A stretch of DNA of 64,000 nucleotides, taken from assembly GCF_002975175.1 (NCBI RefSeq), contig NZ_PCNZ01000007.1:62001-126000 (forward strand), written 5' to 3'. Shown here piece after piece: positions 16,990 to 26,172 of this stretch. Origin of the DNA: Bacillus sp. MYb209. GTDB taxonomy: Bacteria > Bacillota > Bacilli > Bacillales > Bacillaceae_G. Numbering within the stretch: position 1 is the stretch's first letter; the number at the start of each line of letters is the position of its first letter. The position numbers and the translations under genes are program-made. The notes under the pieces were generated by a model that made no database searches, was not told the DNA's origin, and saw only the letters and a list, made by a program, of their open reading frames with translations.

Positions 16990-17307
16990 ATGGAGAATAA
17001 AAAAACATATTATATATCAGTTGGAAATGGTCAAATTTCACAAGTGAAGACGGCGGATACGTATAATTTTGAAATTTATGCAAATGACGAAGAGATTACG
17101 GAGTTAAGAGAGTATTTTGATCAAGCGTATGAAGAGGACTTAGGTTCGTATGTACGTTCCCACGTTCCATTCGTTGAGTATCATCACGATTCGAATAATG
17201 ATCGATATGATGAACAACTACAAAAAGCATATAAAATGATTTATGATCTAGGGAATCATGAAACAAAAGAATTAGTCGCGCAAATGGGAATAATCAATGG
17301 ATTGTAA
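16990..17307 (+). CDS. Hypothetical acidic cytosolic protein
   Basis: A 105-residue soluble acidic protein (MENKKTYYISVGNGQISQ at the start; an EEDLGSYVRSHVPFVEYHHDS segment in the middle). The ATG at 16990 has AGAAGGGTG at five bases; 14 codons of upstream open frame lack an RBS. It lies between ytzI (divergent) and ytkD (same strand). I do not recognise the family; it looks conserved in bacilli because of its compact, low-repeat sequence, but I cannot verify that. Confidence 0.7.
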   Translation: MENKKTYYISVGNGQISQVKTADTYNFEIYANDEEITELREYFDQAYEEDLGSYVRSHVPFVEYHHDSNNDRYDEQLQKAYKMIYDLGNHETKELVAQMGIINGL

Positions 17308-17391
17308 TTGGATAATATTATGCAGAAAAGCGAGAATATGCTACAATTTGTGGTAGGAAAAACTTGTAACCATCAATAGGGGAGTAATGGC

Positions 17392-17871
17392 ATGTACAAA
17401 TTTAAAGATTATTACCACAACACTGTACAATTATCGTTTGAACGTTATCCATTTTCTCCTGAGCCAAAGCATGTTTGGGTTGTATGCCGGTACGGGGATC
17501 AATGGTTATTAACGCATCATTTACGCCGCGGTCTTGAATTTCCAGGTGGTAAAGTAGAACTCGGGGAAACACCGGAAGAAGCGGCAGTTCGAGAAGTTCA
17601 TGAGGAAACCGGCGGCATAGTTTCTGATTTAACTTACTTAGGACAATATAAAGTATCCGGAAAAGACAAAATAATCATTAAAAACATTTATTTTGCAACA
17701 ATTAGTGGGGTAGAGCAGCATACGCATTACGAAGAAACGAAAGGGTCTGTTTTATTAAAAGACATTCCTGATAATATTAAAACTGATAGAAAATTTAGCT
17801 TTATTATGCGCGATGATGTATTAGCGCGTACAATGAAACATATAGAAGAAATCGGCTGTTTTACGAAGTAA
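17392..17871 (+). CDS. ytkD: Nudix hydrolase YtkD
   Basis: A 159-residue protein with a full Nudix box (GGKVELGETPEEAAVREVHE then ETGG) and the start MYKFKDYYHNTVQLSF typical of YtkD. YtkD hydrolyses nucleoside triphosphates such as 8-oxo-dGTP and can act on RNA 5' triphosphates. RBS AGGGGAG precedes the ATG. The neighbourhood (luxS, ytzI, ytl-type ABC genes) is the same as in other bacilli, supporting orthology. Confidence 0.93.
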   Translation: MYKFKDYYHNTVQLSFERYPFSPEPKHVWVVCRYGDQWLLTHHLRRGLEFPGGKVELGETPEEAAVREVHEETGGIVSDLTYLGQYKVSGKDKIIIKNIYFATISGVEQHTHYEETKGSVLLKDIPDNIKTDRKFSFIMRDDVLARTMKHIEEIGCFTK

Positions 17872-17890
17872 AATGGCCGGTTTCTTTTTT
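17849..17890 (+). terminator. Terminator overlapping the ytkD stop
   Basis: A 16-bp stem (three G-U pairs) around GAA uses the last codons of ytkD as its left arm and ends in TTTCTTTTTT. Confidence 0.7.
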
Positions 17891-17922
17891 GTTCCAAAAA
17901 ATGGTGTGAATATATCTTTACA

Positions 17923-18591
17923 TTATGGGCTATTCTCCACTTCTAAAAGCGAAAGAACTTCTAATAAATCATCCACCACACGTGAATGTTCAAAGTCACC
18001 CCAAAATAAATCTCTCGCCCAAACGCCAAGAATCCCTACTTGTTCAGAACCAAGCACATCGTTTTCAGGATGATCCCCAACGTACATACATTCTTCCGCG
18101 TTTACGTTTAGCTTTTGCAAAGCTCGTTCGAAAATTTCTCGGTGTGGTTTTTTAATTCCTTCTGCTTCTGAAATGAGAATTGTATTTGTATACGTATGTA
18201 TGTTTAAGGCGCGAAGGTTGTTCATTTGAAAATCAGTAAAGCCGTTTGTAATAATACCGATTTTTATATTTTGCTGAGTTAGTCGTTGAAGTAATTCATG
18301 CATGTTTGGGAGAGGAATGCAGTGATGTTGAAAGTTTGTAATGTAGTCATGCAGCAGTTGCTCTGCTGTTAAAGTGTTAATGCCGTATTCAGAAAGAAGA
18401 GAATCGTATACTCTATCCTTCCACGTATATCCATTATTATCGAGTTCAAGAAAACGAGAACAATACTCGGCTTGTTCTATGTTTATAAAATGAAGAGAAA
18501 AGCGATTGTATTGGTCGTGAATAAATCGTACTAAAGATTGACGACGATCTAATAGTGTCCCATCTAAATCAAATAGCACCGCACGAATCAT
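17923..18591 (-). CDS. HAD-superfamily phosphatase
   Basis: A 222-residue haloacid-dehalogenase-like hydrolase: motif I FDLDGTLLD near residue 7, motif II IITNGFTD, a Lys in GIKKPHREIFE, and motif IV YVGDHPENDVLGSE. This is the HAD subfamily IA layout with a helical cap; substrates are probably small phosphate esters. The start at 18591 has GAGGAGG six bases upstream, preferred over an in-frame ATG five codons earlier. Monocistronic. Confidence 0.88.
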   Translation of the reverse strand: MIRAVLFDLDGTLLDRRQSLVRFIHDQYNRFSLHFINIEQAEYCSRFLELDNNGYTWKDRVYDSLLSEYGINTLTAEQLLHDYITNFQHHCIPLPNMHELLQRLTQQNIKIGIITNGFTDFQMNNLRALNIHTYTNTILISEAEGIKKPHREIFERALQKLNVNAEECMYVGDHPENDVLGSEQVGILGVWARDLFWGDFEHSRVVDDLLEVLSLLEVENSP

Positions 18592-18684
18592 ATGTAACCT
18601 CCTCAAAGTTTTTATAAATAATTATCGCATATTTGTGAAAAAATGATTATCATATTTTTGTAGACTGTAACGACGGAGGTTCAA

Positions 18685-19797
18685 ATGAAAGAACTATATG
18701 GTGGGAAATTAGTTTGTTTTATACTTTCAATTGGCTTAGTAGCTGGATGTGATATGGCGGAAAAAACTTCGAAAAGAGAGAAAAAAGATGTGTGCGAAAC
18801 GGCAGAAGAATGCACACAAATAGGTGATAAGACGCTTCAAAAAGTATATAAAAAGATAGATGGACTTTCAGAACTTGAAGTACTAGAGGATTATGATTTA
18901 GAAGGACATTCAAGTAATGATATGAAAGAAGCGGAAATGAAAAAAGAGGATGATGAAAATTATTTCTTTTTAGCTTCTTATTATATTGATGGTGATGAAA
19001 TTGTAGATCCTTATTTCGATAAACTAGATCGCAAACGATTGAATAAGGTTTTTGCGGAGGATAAGGACGCGAAAGAAGAAGTATTAAAGCAACGTCAAGA
19101 TAGGGATTATCATGAATCGTTATGGGAGATGTATAGCACGCTTATTCCAGCTAAATATCGCACTGACATAAAAGAGTTTGACATGGTAACAGATGGTTAC
19201 GACGGAATTGTCGCCCACGTTATGCCGAGTAGGGAGTATCCGAAAGAGTGGACCATTAGTTTAGATACGCTTGATTCTGCAGTAAATGTCGATCAAGTGA
19301 TGAAAACATTAATACATGAGACGGCTCACGTATTGACACTGGGACATAAACAAATACCAGTAAATGAAAAATACTTAAAGGCTTTTGAAGAAGATAAAGA
19401 TATTTCATCATACCAAAATAAATGTAAATCTCTTTTCTTACAAGAAGGATGTGCGAAGGAGAGCTCTTATATAAATCAATTTTATAATTTGTTCTGGAAA
19501 CCAATTGACCAGGAGTGGACAGAAAAGAAAGTGGAAGAAAGCGAAGAAACTCAAATTGAATTTTTTAAGGAAAAGCATGGTGAGTTTGTTTCACTGTATG
19601 GAACGACAAATGTAGCGGAAGATATCGCCGATACATTTACAGCGTTTATTTTACAAGATTCAAAAAAGGTGAAAGAAGGAACAGAATTAAAATATAAAAA
19701 AATTGCCTTCTTCTATCAATTCCCCGAGCTTGTAAAAATGAGAGCGGAAGTGTTAGCAGGATTATATGATATTTCAAGGGATATAGAGCAGTCATAG
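18685..19797 (+). CDS. Putative zinc-metalloprotease lipoprotein
   Basis: A 370-residue protein with a lipoprotein signal (GLVAGC, lipidated Cys22), then a charged region, and a gluzincin-like motif IHETAHVLTLGH (His211, Glu212, His215, with a further His221). A downstream VAEDIADTFTAFIL helix could carry the third zinc ligand or glutamate. This suggests a membrane-anchored zinc peptidase facing the outside. RBS CGGAGG is clear. I do not recognise the family; activity is inferred from the HExxH motif only. The gene stands alone. Confidence 0.75.
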   Translation: MKELYGGKLVCFILSIGLVAGCDMAEKTSKREKKDVCETAEECTQIGDKTLQKVYKKIDGLSELEVLEDYDLEGHSSNDMKEAEMKKEDDENYFFLASYYIDGDEIVDPYFDKLDRKRLNKVFAEDKDAKEEVLKQRQDRDYHESLWEMYSTLIPAKYRTDIKEFDMVTDGYDGIVAHVMPSREYPKEWTISLDTLDSAVNVDQVMKTLIHETAHVLTLGHKQIPVNEKYLKAFEEDKDISSYQNKCKSLFLQEGCAKESSYINQFYNLFWKPIDQEWTEKKVEESEETQIEFFKEKHGEFVSLYGTTNVAEDIADTFTAFILQDSKKVKEGTELKYKKIAFFYQFPELVKMRAEVLAGLYDISRDIEQS

Positions 19798-20060
19798 TTT
19801 AGTGGTAATTATTTGTTGGTAAGTCGATAAAATTGGATTTATGTTCGATATATTTTTGTTCGATCAAATGAAAACGTGAGGATGTTCTGTTCTTTGCGTT
19901 TCTTTATATTGATAAGATTGAAAATTCTGTCTTTTTTAAAAAGGAAGAAGGAACTGAATCATTAAAAGAGAATTAGTATAAAAACGTCACAAATTAGACA
20001 CAATTATAATGCGTATATTGTAGGGACTATAAGTTTACTCTCAAGGAGGTAATGAAACGT

Positions 20061-20288
20061 ATGAAAACGATTCTTGCTGTTGCTGGTCTCATTTGGGTAA
20101 TGTCTCACGGTTTTCCGATTTTTGAAGGAGAGCAAATTCGTAGTGCATTAAATAAAGAGTTTAATGATTATCATATTATTGATCGAAAAGATAATGTCGT
20201 TACGGTGCGTGTGAAAGATTGTTTCCATACAGTTACGGTTGCTAATGGGAATGTTACAGATGATTCGAAAATGTGTGATAAAAAGTAA
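20061..20288 (+). CDS. Small exported protein with one Cys pair
   Basis: A 75-residue protein with a signal-anchor (MKTILAVAGLIWVMSHG) and a short exported domain with two Cys (VKDCFHTV and SKMCDKK) that could form a disulfide. AAGGAGG lies 11 bases before this ATG; the ATG at 20052 is only two bases from it and is less likely. No family recognised. It ends at a terminator shared with the convergent ABC operon. Confidence 0.65.
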   Translation: MKTILAVAGLIWVMSHGFPIFEGEQIRSALNKEFNDYHIIDRKDNVVTVRVKDCFHTVTVANGNVTDDSKMCDKK

Positions 20289-20294
20289 AAGAAA

Positions 20295-20336
20295 GAAGCT
20301 GACTCTAGCGTATCGCTCTAAGTCAGCTTTTTTTTC
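20295..20336. terminator. Shared terminator, exported protein / ABC permease
   Basis: Imperfect stem AGCTGACT...AGTCAGCT followed by eight T; it overlaps the 3' end of the permease gene on the other strand. Confidence 0.7.
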
Positions 20337-21129
20337 GTTTTCCAATAAGGAGTTTTTCAAATGCCTCGACAAATACATACATAAGAGTTGCGAGGACGCA
20401 AGTGAGCAATACACTGAGTAAGACGAGTGTGAAGTTAAAGACTTGGAATCCATAGCTAATTAAATAGCCAAGTCCTTGTTTAGAAACGAGGAGTTCCCCG
20501 AAAATAACACCGACCCATGATAAGCCAACATTCACTTTTAACGTTGAAATAATTGCAGGGAAAGATGAAGGGAGAATAACGTGCTTATAGCATTGCCATT
20601 TATTTGCGCCAAATGTGTCCATGACCTTAATATAGTTGGAATCGACTTCTTGAAATGCGCTGTAAATAACGAGAATAGTAATGATGATGGAGATGATTAC
20701 CCCCATTGCGATAGAGGATGAAATATTTGGACCGAAAATAACAATGATGATTGGACCGAGTGCAACTTTTGGCATTGCATTTAGGACGACGAGATAAGGA
20801 TCAAGTACGCGAGCTAAAAGTGGCATCCACCAAAGGAAAGTAGCAATAATAGCTCCGAGTACAGTTCCGAGAATAAAACCTACTCCGGTTTCAAGTAATG
20901 TCGTCCATATGTGAATCCAAAGTGAACCGTCAATCCATTTCGTTAAGAAGAGATCCCAAATACTTGAAGGAGAGCTAAAGAGTAAAGGATCAATCCATTC
21001 TTTTTTACTAGCTATTTCCCATAGTGCAAAGAAAAGAACAAGAAGTACAAGTTGTAAAGAGCGAGCTAACCATGCATGTTGTCTTTCTTTTTTCCGAAAC
21101 TGTTCATGTAGTTGTTTTATATTATCCAA
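20323..21129 (-). CDS. ABC importer permease (SsuC/YtlD type)
   Basis: A polytopic permease with the BPD_transp_1 EAA-type loop ([21 protein letters not shown]). It matches the nitrate/sulfonate/taurine family permeases (SsuC, TauC, ThiX, YtlD). I place the start at TTG 21129, which overlaps the ATPase stop (TTGGATAA) and has AAGGAG upstream, giving 268 residues; the frame is open to an ATG at 21177 without an RBS, giving 284. Third gene of the importer operon. Confidence 0.85.
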   Translation of the reverse strand: MDNIKQLHEQFRKKERQHAWLARSLQLVLLVLFFALWEIASKKEWIDPLLFSSPSSIWDLFLTKWIDGSLWIHIWTTLLETGVGFILGTVLGAIIATFLWWMPLLARVLDPYLVVLNAMPKVALGPIIIVIFGPNISSSIAMGVIISIIITILVIYSAFQEVDSNYIKVMDTFGANKWQCYKHVILPSSFPAIISTLKVNVGLSWVGVIFGELLVSKQGLGYLISYGFQVFNFTLVLLSVLLTCVLATLMYVFVEAFEKLLIGKRKKS

Positions 21130-21886
21130 GTCGTTCCAACTCCTTCCATATTTCTTGGAAGAGGGATGGGAAGTCATGGTGGTGGCGTGCTTCTAACGGC
21201 GATAAGGAACGGATACTTTCTGGGACGATGAACGTTTTTGCAATTTTTCCAGGGTTCGCCTGCAGCAAATAAATACGATCACTCATCGCAATTGCTTCTT
21301 CAATATCATGTGTCACAAGTAGGGATGTTTTCTTATAGTTACGTAGTAATGTAAAGACGAGATCTTCTAGTTTTAATTTTGTTTGATAATCAAGAGCGGA
21401 AAATGGTTCATCTAGCAATAAAATTTTTGGATCGGTCGCTAATGTTCGAACGAGTGCAGCACGTTGGCGCATACCGCCGGATAGTTCACGAGGGTATTGC
21501 TGTTCTATATCATATAAGCCGACTTGTTTTAAAAGCTTTAATGTATGTTCTTTCGTATTTTCATCATAAATTTTTCGAATATGAAGTCCGAGCATAATAT
21601 TTTCTTCAATTGTTTTCCACGGAAACAAGTAATCTTGCTGGAGCATATAGCCCATAGATGGGGTCTTAGTTGTAATCGGTTCACCATCTAAAAATACGAT
21701 GCCTTCAATTGGATCAAGTAGCCCTGCGATGATGGAGAGGAGCGTTGTTTTCCCACAACCACTTGGACCAAGGATTGAAATAAATTCGCCTTCTTCTACT
21801 TGCAAACTCATATCTTCAAGAATAAGTTTGGCATTTTCTTTTGCAAAAAAGCAGTGAGAAACGTTACGTATTTGTAAAAAGCTCAT
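21122..21886 (-). CDS. ABC importer ATP-binding protein (SsuB/YtlC type)
   Basis: A 254-residue ATPase with Walker [10 protein letters not shown], a Q loop ([10 protein letters not shown]), signature [11 protein letters not shown], Walker B ILLLDEP and H loop VTHDIEEA. It energises the importer with the adjacent permease and binding protein. GAGG lies eight bases before the ATG; 11 bases separate it from the lipoprotein gene. Confidence 0.92.
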   Translation of the reverse strand: MSFLQIRNVSHCFFAKENAKLILEDMSLQVEEGEFISILGPSGCGKTTLLSIIAGLLDPIEGIVFLDGEPITTKTPSMGYMLQQDYLFPWKTIEENIMLGLHIRKIYDENTKEHTLKLLKQVGLYDIEQQYPRELSGGMRQRAALVRTLATDPKILLLDEPFSALDYQTKLKLEDLVFTLLRNYKKTSLLVTHDIEEAIAMSDRIYLLQANPGKIAKTFIVPESIRSLSPLEARHHHDFPSLFQEIWKELERLG

Positions 21887-21897
21887 ACACTTCGCCT

Positions 21898-22905
21898 CTA
21901 TTTCTTAATAACGCTTTCGGCAATTTTTGTATTGACGAGCGCTTCATGTGGAACTTCTTTTTGTAATTCACCAGCTTCTTTCATAATCGTTTGGAGCTGT
22001 TTCCATTCTGCATCATCTAATAATGGATTTGTCGCATATGAATGTTGTTTTTTGTAGCGCTCAATTACTTTCACTGAAATGTCTTTTGAAGTGTTTTTAA
22101 ATAGTGGTGAAACGGCATCGGCAATCTCTTCTGGACTATGTGTATCAACCCATTGCTGCGCTTTATATAGTGCGCACGTGAATTTTTCTGCAGCAGCCTT
22201 ATCTTTCTTTAAGAAACTTTCTTTTGCCATAAACGTTGTATAAGGAACAGTACCAGATTCAGCCCCGAAAGATGCGACGATATAACCTTTTCCTTCTTTT
22301 TCAAGTATACTTGCAGTCGGTTCAAAGAGCTGTACAAATTCTCCTGTACCAGATGCAAAGGCATTTGCAATGTTAGCAAACTCGATATTTTGAATTAAGT
22401 TCGTATCTTTGCGAGGGTCAATGCCATTTTTCTTTAAAACATATTCTCCAACCATTTGTGGCATACCGCCTTTACGCTGTCCTAAAAACGTAACACCTTT
22501 CACGTCATTCCAATTAAAAGAGTCTAATTTTTTACGTGAAACTAAAAATGTGCCATCTGTTTGTGTAAGCTGCGCAAAGTTAATGATAGGGTCTTTTGCT
22601 CCTTGTTGATGAACATAAATGGACGTTTCTGAACCAACGAGAGCAATATCAATTCCGCCGGATAAAAGGGTGGTCATCGTTTTATCTCCGCCAGCGGTTG
22701 TTTGTAAGTCAATATTTAAACCTTCATCTTTAAAAAATCCTTTTTCAATTCCAACATATAATGGTGCGTAGAAAAGAGAGTGGGTGACTTCGCCAACGCG
22801 AATTTTTTGAGCTTGTTCTTTCGTACTTTCCTTTGTACTACTACAAGCAACGAATGTGAAAACAGCTAGTAACATGATGCAAAAAACGGTTATTAATTTT
22901 TTCAC
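21898..22905 (-). CDS. ABC importer substrate-binding lipoprotein (NMT1/YtlA type)
   Basis: A 335-residue lipoprotein: signal peptide from GTG 22905 (VKKLITVFCIMLLAVFTFVAC) with Cys at residue 21, then an NMT1/SsuA-like fold (IRVGEVTHSLFYAPLYVGIEKGFFKDEG, LLSGGIDIALVGSE). AGGAGG lies nine bases before the GTG; longer frames upstream have no RBS. The family binds sulfonates, taurine, nitrate or thiamine precursors. Gene order resembles ytlACD beside ytkD in Bacillus, so a sulfur compound or HMP-like ligand is plausible, not shown. I found no riboswitch in its short leader. Confidence 0.88.
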   Translation of the reverse strand: MKKLITVFCIMLLAVFTFVACSSTKESTKEQAQKIRVGEVTHSLFYAPLYVGIEKGFFKDEGLNIDLQTTAGGDKTMTTLLSGGIDIALVGSETSIYVHQQGAKDPIINFAQLTQTDGTFLVSRKKLDSFNWNDVKGVTFLGQRKGGMPQMVGEYVLKKNGIDPRKDTNLIQNIEFANIANAFASGTGEFVQLFEPTASILEKEGKGYIVASFGAESGTVPYTTFMAKESFLKKDKAAAEKFTCALYKAQQWVDTHSPEEIADAVSPLFKNTSKDISVKVIERYKKQHSYATNPLLDDAEWKQLQTIMKEAGELQKEVPHEALVNTKIAESVIKK

Positions 22906-23025
22906 TATATGACACCTCCTAGAAGTCAATCTACAAGCATAATATGTAGGTAAGTGCCCATATGTGAGTATATATAGCAGGAATTTTTTGGGTAGTAAAG
23001 AAGTAAAAATATAAGGGGTGATAAA

Positions 23026-23322
23026 ATGGATTATGAATACGATGATAGTGTACATTTACATCTTGATTATTTCGGAACTGAATGTGATATGGAATCGATT
23101 GCTTATAAGAGGAAGCATGAAGACGTATGGGATGTGTATTTTAATTTTGGAGCATACGGTATTCAGAAAGATGGTGTAGAGGCGGGAATGTTTATGGACG
23201 AATATGCCGGTTATTATGTTTTTTCTGTACATGCTCGTGATTTGAGCTGGGAATTTGGAAGTGCTCAGTTTGAGGAGTGGGTGTTGAGGAACCATATCGT
23301 AGAAAAAACGCTGCAAAAATAG
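23026..23322 (+). CDS. Hypothetical acidic aromatic-rich protein
   Basis: A 98-residue soluble protein rich in Tyr, Phe, Trp, Asp and Glu (MDYEYDDSVHLHLDYFG; FGAYGIQKDGVEAGMFMDEY). AAGGGGTG precedes the ATG. It is followed 11 bases later by a small membrane protein gene, likely co-transcribed. No family recognised. Confidence 0.7.
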   Translation: MDYEYDDSVHLHLDYFGTECDMESIAYKRKHEDVWDVYFNFGAYGIQKDGVEAGMFMDEYAGYYVFSVHARDLSWEFGSAQFEEWVLRNHIVEKTLQK

Positions 23323-23333
23323 GGAGGAATTTC

Positions 23334-23564
23334 GTGATTGGATTTCTCATTTTATTATGTATTTGCGTAGCCGGATTTTTCATCATGCAAGTGCTCATTT
23401 ACCGATTTGCAAAGAAAAATATTCATAAATACAAAGAAATGAAATGGATTCATATGTGGTTAGATATGAACATGAAAAAGGGTCCGAGATTAGATTTTTT
23501 TGATTTTGTACTTATACTAATCGTGAGCATCATATGGAAAATATGGATGCTTCCTCTTGTATAG
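23334..23564 (+). CDS. Small membrane protein
   Basis: A 76-residue protein from GTG 23334, six bases after AGGGAGG. It has a strong N-terminal span (VIGFLILLCICVAGFFIMQV), a basic amphipathic middle (RFAKKNIHKYKEMKW) and a second C-terminal span. Open frame upstream overlaps the preceding gene and has no RBS. Function unknown. Confidence 0.65.
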   Translation: MIGFLILLCICVAGFFIMQVLIYRFAKKNIHKYKEMKWIHMWLDMNMKKGPRLDFFDFVLILIVSIIWKIWMLPLV

Positions 23565-23617
23565 TAAACATGCTAATCATTTCATCATTTTTTCCCTTTC
23601 AGAAATAAGTAACAAAA

Positions 23618-23646
23618 AGAACCTGTCGCATTGGCAGGTTCTTTTC
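23618..23646. terminator. Bidirectional terminator
   Basis: Stem GAACCTG/CAGGTTC around TCGCATTGG, with A and T runs either side, between convergent small membrane-protein genes. Confidence 0.8.
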
Positions 23647-23897
23647 TATAATAATAGTTTTCCGAAACGCGTGCCGACAAGTAAAACTGCACTTGCGAAA
23701 ATTATTGTAAAGATCGTCTGCTTCTTTTTGTAATTTAAAATGGTAATTGCTAAAAAGGAAAAGAGGATAAGAATATGAGAAAACAATCCAAATTCTAACG
23801 GCTTGTGAGAAATAATTCGAATGAAGAATGGAATATATAGCATGAAATAAATAATGAGGAAAATGATTTTGGAAAATGAGAATGTAGGTGTATTCAT
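23646..23897 (-). CDS. Small three-span membrane protein
   Basis: An 83-residue protein with three hydrophobic segments (MNTPTFSFSKIIFLIIYF at the start). The ATG at 23897 has GGAGG eight bases upstream; the longer frame to 24011 has no RBS. No family recognised. Ends at the shared terminator. Confidence 0.65.
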   Translation of the reverse strand: MNTPTFSFSKIIFLIIYFMLYIPFFIRIISHKPLEFGLFSHILILFSFLAITILNYKKKQTIFTIIFASAVLLVGTRFGKLLL

Positions 23898-24043
23898 ATC
23901 GAAAACCTCCTTTTTCAAATTGTAGCATGTAGTGTTACATGGAAAATTCAATACATACGACAAATTGCGACAAGGGAGTTCATACATATTTGCTATTCTA
24001 TTAAAGGTCATTATTTGTAATGTATATATAGGAGGATTTTTTA

Positions 24044-24586
24044 ATGTTAAAGAAATTATTATTATTTTTACTTATGAGCTTATGTGTAGTTGTTTTAACA
24101 GCTTGTAAAGATGAAGAGGAAAAACTGAAAGCAGCGGAAGAACAGAAAATAGATGAGAAGAAAGTTGAAGAAGATAAGAAGGTAGAAGAAAAGCGTAAGC
24201 AAGAAGAACAGCAAAAAGTAGAGGAAGAAAAACGTAAGCAGGAAGAACAACAAAGAGTAGAGGAAGAAAAACGTAAGCAAGAAGAACAACAAAGAGTAGA
24301 GGAAGAGAAGCGTAAGCAAGAAGAGCAACAGAAGGCTCAGCAACAACAGTCTGCACAACAAGAGAGAACACAGAAACAAGAAAAAACAACACAAGCAACC
24401 GGTGGGAAGCCGACAAGATCACAAATTTCGGTCGGTTCCCATGTAGTTATCCAATTAGATAAAGATTATAGTAAAACTGTGAGCGGTGTTGTGAAGGATA
24501 TTTTAACAAACACGGAAACACATACGTACGGAATTAAAGTTCGATTACAAGATGGACAAATTGGTCGCGTTCAAAGTGTTGGATAA
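24044..24586 (+). CDS. Lipoprotein with Glu/Lys/Gln repeat stalk and YwbE-like C-terminal domain
   Basis: A 180-residue protein: lipoprotein signal with Cys21 (VVLTAC), a highly charged helical stalk (about residues 25-115) built from near-identical 13-residue units (VEEEKRKQEEQQR), then a globular end (about 125-178) with VSGVVKDILTNTETHTYGIKV and RLQDGQIGRVQ. That end closely resembles the YwbE/DUF2196 domain. It is probably an outer-surface coiled-coil stalk presenting a small beta domain. The fusion of a lipoprotein anchor to a YwbE-like domain is unusual to me. RBS TAGGAGG. Confidence 0.8.
   Translation: MLKKLLLFLLMSLCVVVLTACKDEEEKLKAAEEQKIDEKKVEEDKKVEEKRKQEEQQKVEEEKRKQEEQQRVEEEKRKQEEQQRVEEEKRKQEEQQKAQQQQSAQQERTQKQEKTTQATGGKPTRSQISVGSHVVIQLDKDYSKTVSGVVKDILTNTETHTYGIKVRLQDGQIGRVQSVG
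24183..24339 (+). repeat. 39-bp coding tandem repeat (about four units)
   Basis: Four near-identical 39-bp units encode the VEEEKRKQEEQQ(R/K) stalk; differences are mostly synonymous (GAA/GAG, CAA/CAG), so copy number could vary between strains by slippage. Confidence 0.85.
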
Positions 24587-24588
24587 AT

Positions 24589-24626
24589 AAAAAAGAGGTC
24601 GTCCATCTTTGGACGACCTCTTTTTT
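24589..24626. terminator. Bidirectional terminator
   Basis: Stem AAAAGAGGTCGTCC/GGACGACCTCTTTT between convergent genes. Confidence 0.93.
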
Positions 24627-24627
24627 G

Positions 24628-25881
24628 TTATGCTTGGCTAGTGCGGAAAAATGGAAGCTTCTGCACAGCGTAAACTAACCCATATGCAAGAATTAAGCAC
24701 ATAAGAGGGTTAATGAAAAATCCGTAGCGATTAATTGCTAAGAATAAGTTTGAGAAGATGATGTAAATAACAGAACTTGCTACTAGCATCATAACGCGTT
24801 TATGTTTAAATGAATTTAGCATGCAGCAGAAACTGCTCAAGAATGTGCCTATGATGAAGACTTTATGACACATTTGCATAAATTTATGAATATGGTATTG
24901 GTCTACAGCAGGAGCTGTTTTGAATAATTCAATTGTTTTACCAACAGTGAACCACGAGAACCAATATGTGAAGTCCGTTTTAAATCCATTTTTGATTAAA
25001 TCTTTTGCGTATGCATTTTTATCCTCTAAGCCCTGGGCTTTCATTTGGTTAACTACATTTTCATAGCCAATTTTGTTAAATGGATCTGCACCGGCAATTA
25101 ATGGGTCCGCACCTTGGGTTGAGAATAAGATAAATTGATTGAACGCTAAATAGTTACGAACAACCCAGGCACCGATAATAAAGAACGGGCCAATGAGCCA
25201 TAATAATCCAATTCGAATTGAGTCTTTAAATCCATATGTGAACAAGACGACAAGAACAGGAATGAGCATCATTGGAGCTGGATTTGGACGGAACATAAGT
25301 AAAATGGAAACGACAATTCCGAACCATATATGGAATTTCACTTTATTATATTTCCATGCGAGAACAAATACATATACACTTAACGTTAATAAGAATATTG
25401 AAGGAACTTCGGTTAATAACGTACGGAAGTATGTATAGTTACTTGGATAAATAGCATATAAAATACTTGCGACAATTCCATAAATATTCTTTTCAAATAA
25501 TTCTTTTCCAATTAAGAATACTAATAAAACCGTGCCGAGGTTCAGTATCATATTAATGACAGTTGCCACGTAATAGTAAGGAAGTGATGTAACATCAGAA
25601 ATAATCATAGCGCCAGCTAATAATAGCGGCTGACCTGGTGTGATGTATGCATTTTTTCCAGGAACTTCACTAGGCTCCAAATAAACATATCCAAAGACAC
25701 CGTGTTTTAATAGCTGTTCAGCTGTTAACGAATAGTTGAACGCATCATATGCACCATATGTTACTTTGACTACCTCTCCATTTAATCCTGGCTGTTTTAC
25801 TAGACAAAAAACATGCAACAGGAAAGAAAGCGCCAAAATTACATATACCGCTTTAGGCAAATTTTTAAACTTATTTAACAA
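24628..25881 (-). CDS. GT39/ArnT-like membrane glycosyltransferase
   Basis: A 417-residue protein with about nine to ten membrane segments and an extracytoplasmic first loop containing AYDAFNYSLTAEQLLKHG, then YITPGQPLLLAG, consistent with PMT/GT39-type (GT-C fold) glycosyltransferases that use lipid-linked sugars. It starts at TTG with GGAG ten bases upstream; no ATG is available. It is divergent from the LTA-synthase-like gene and could decorate a wall or membrane polymer. Acceptor and donor unknown. Confidence 0.8.
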   Translation of the reverse strand: MLNKFKNLPKAVYVILALSFLLHVFCLVKQPGLNGEVVKVTYGAYDAFNYSLTAEQLLKHGVFGYVYLEPSEVPGKNAYITPGQPLLLAGAMIISDVTSLPYYYVATVINMILNLGTVLLVFLIGKELFEKNIYGIVASILYAIYPSNYTYFRTLLTEVPSIFLLTLSVYVFVLAWKYNKVKFHIWFGIVVSILLMFRPNPAPMMLIPVLVVLFTYGFKDSIRIGLLWLIGPFFIIGAWVVRNYLAFNQFILFSTQGADPLIAGADPFNKIGYENVVNQMKAQGLEDKNAYAKDLIKNGFKTDFTYWFSWFTVGKTIELFKTAPAVDQYHIHKFMQMCHKVFIIGTFLSSFCCMLNSFKHKRVMMLVASSVIYIIFSNLFLAINRYGFFINPLMCLILAYGLVYAVQKLPFFRTSQA

Positions 25882-26172
25882 AAATGAGCAGCTCCTTTTT
25901 TATTAATTGTTTCTTATTTTCATGATAAAACCCTAATAGTATTAAGGTTTTCCAAAACATAGTTATTATATCATAAAGTGGAGCGTAGTAATTTGATTTT
26001 TCAATACTTCATAGTCTGAATTCCAAAATTTAACTGATAGTTAAGGGATAATTAAGAAAATATATTTATAGTAAAAGCAAGTTGGAAGACGAAATACACG
26101 TTATATGTTATTTTTATAGAAAGTATTTTTACGATGCGGGGTGAAATTAATAGATAGAAAAGAGGGAATGAA

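Noticed and set aside
22906-23025. Possible riboswitch before the YtlA-like lipoprotein
   Set aside because: The leader is short and shows no TPP, S-box or other aptamer core, only a weak inverted TACCTACAT/GTAGAT pairing.
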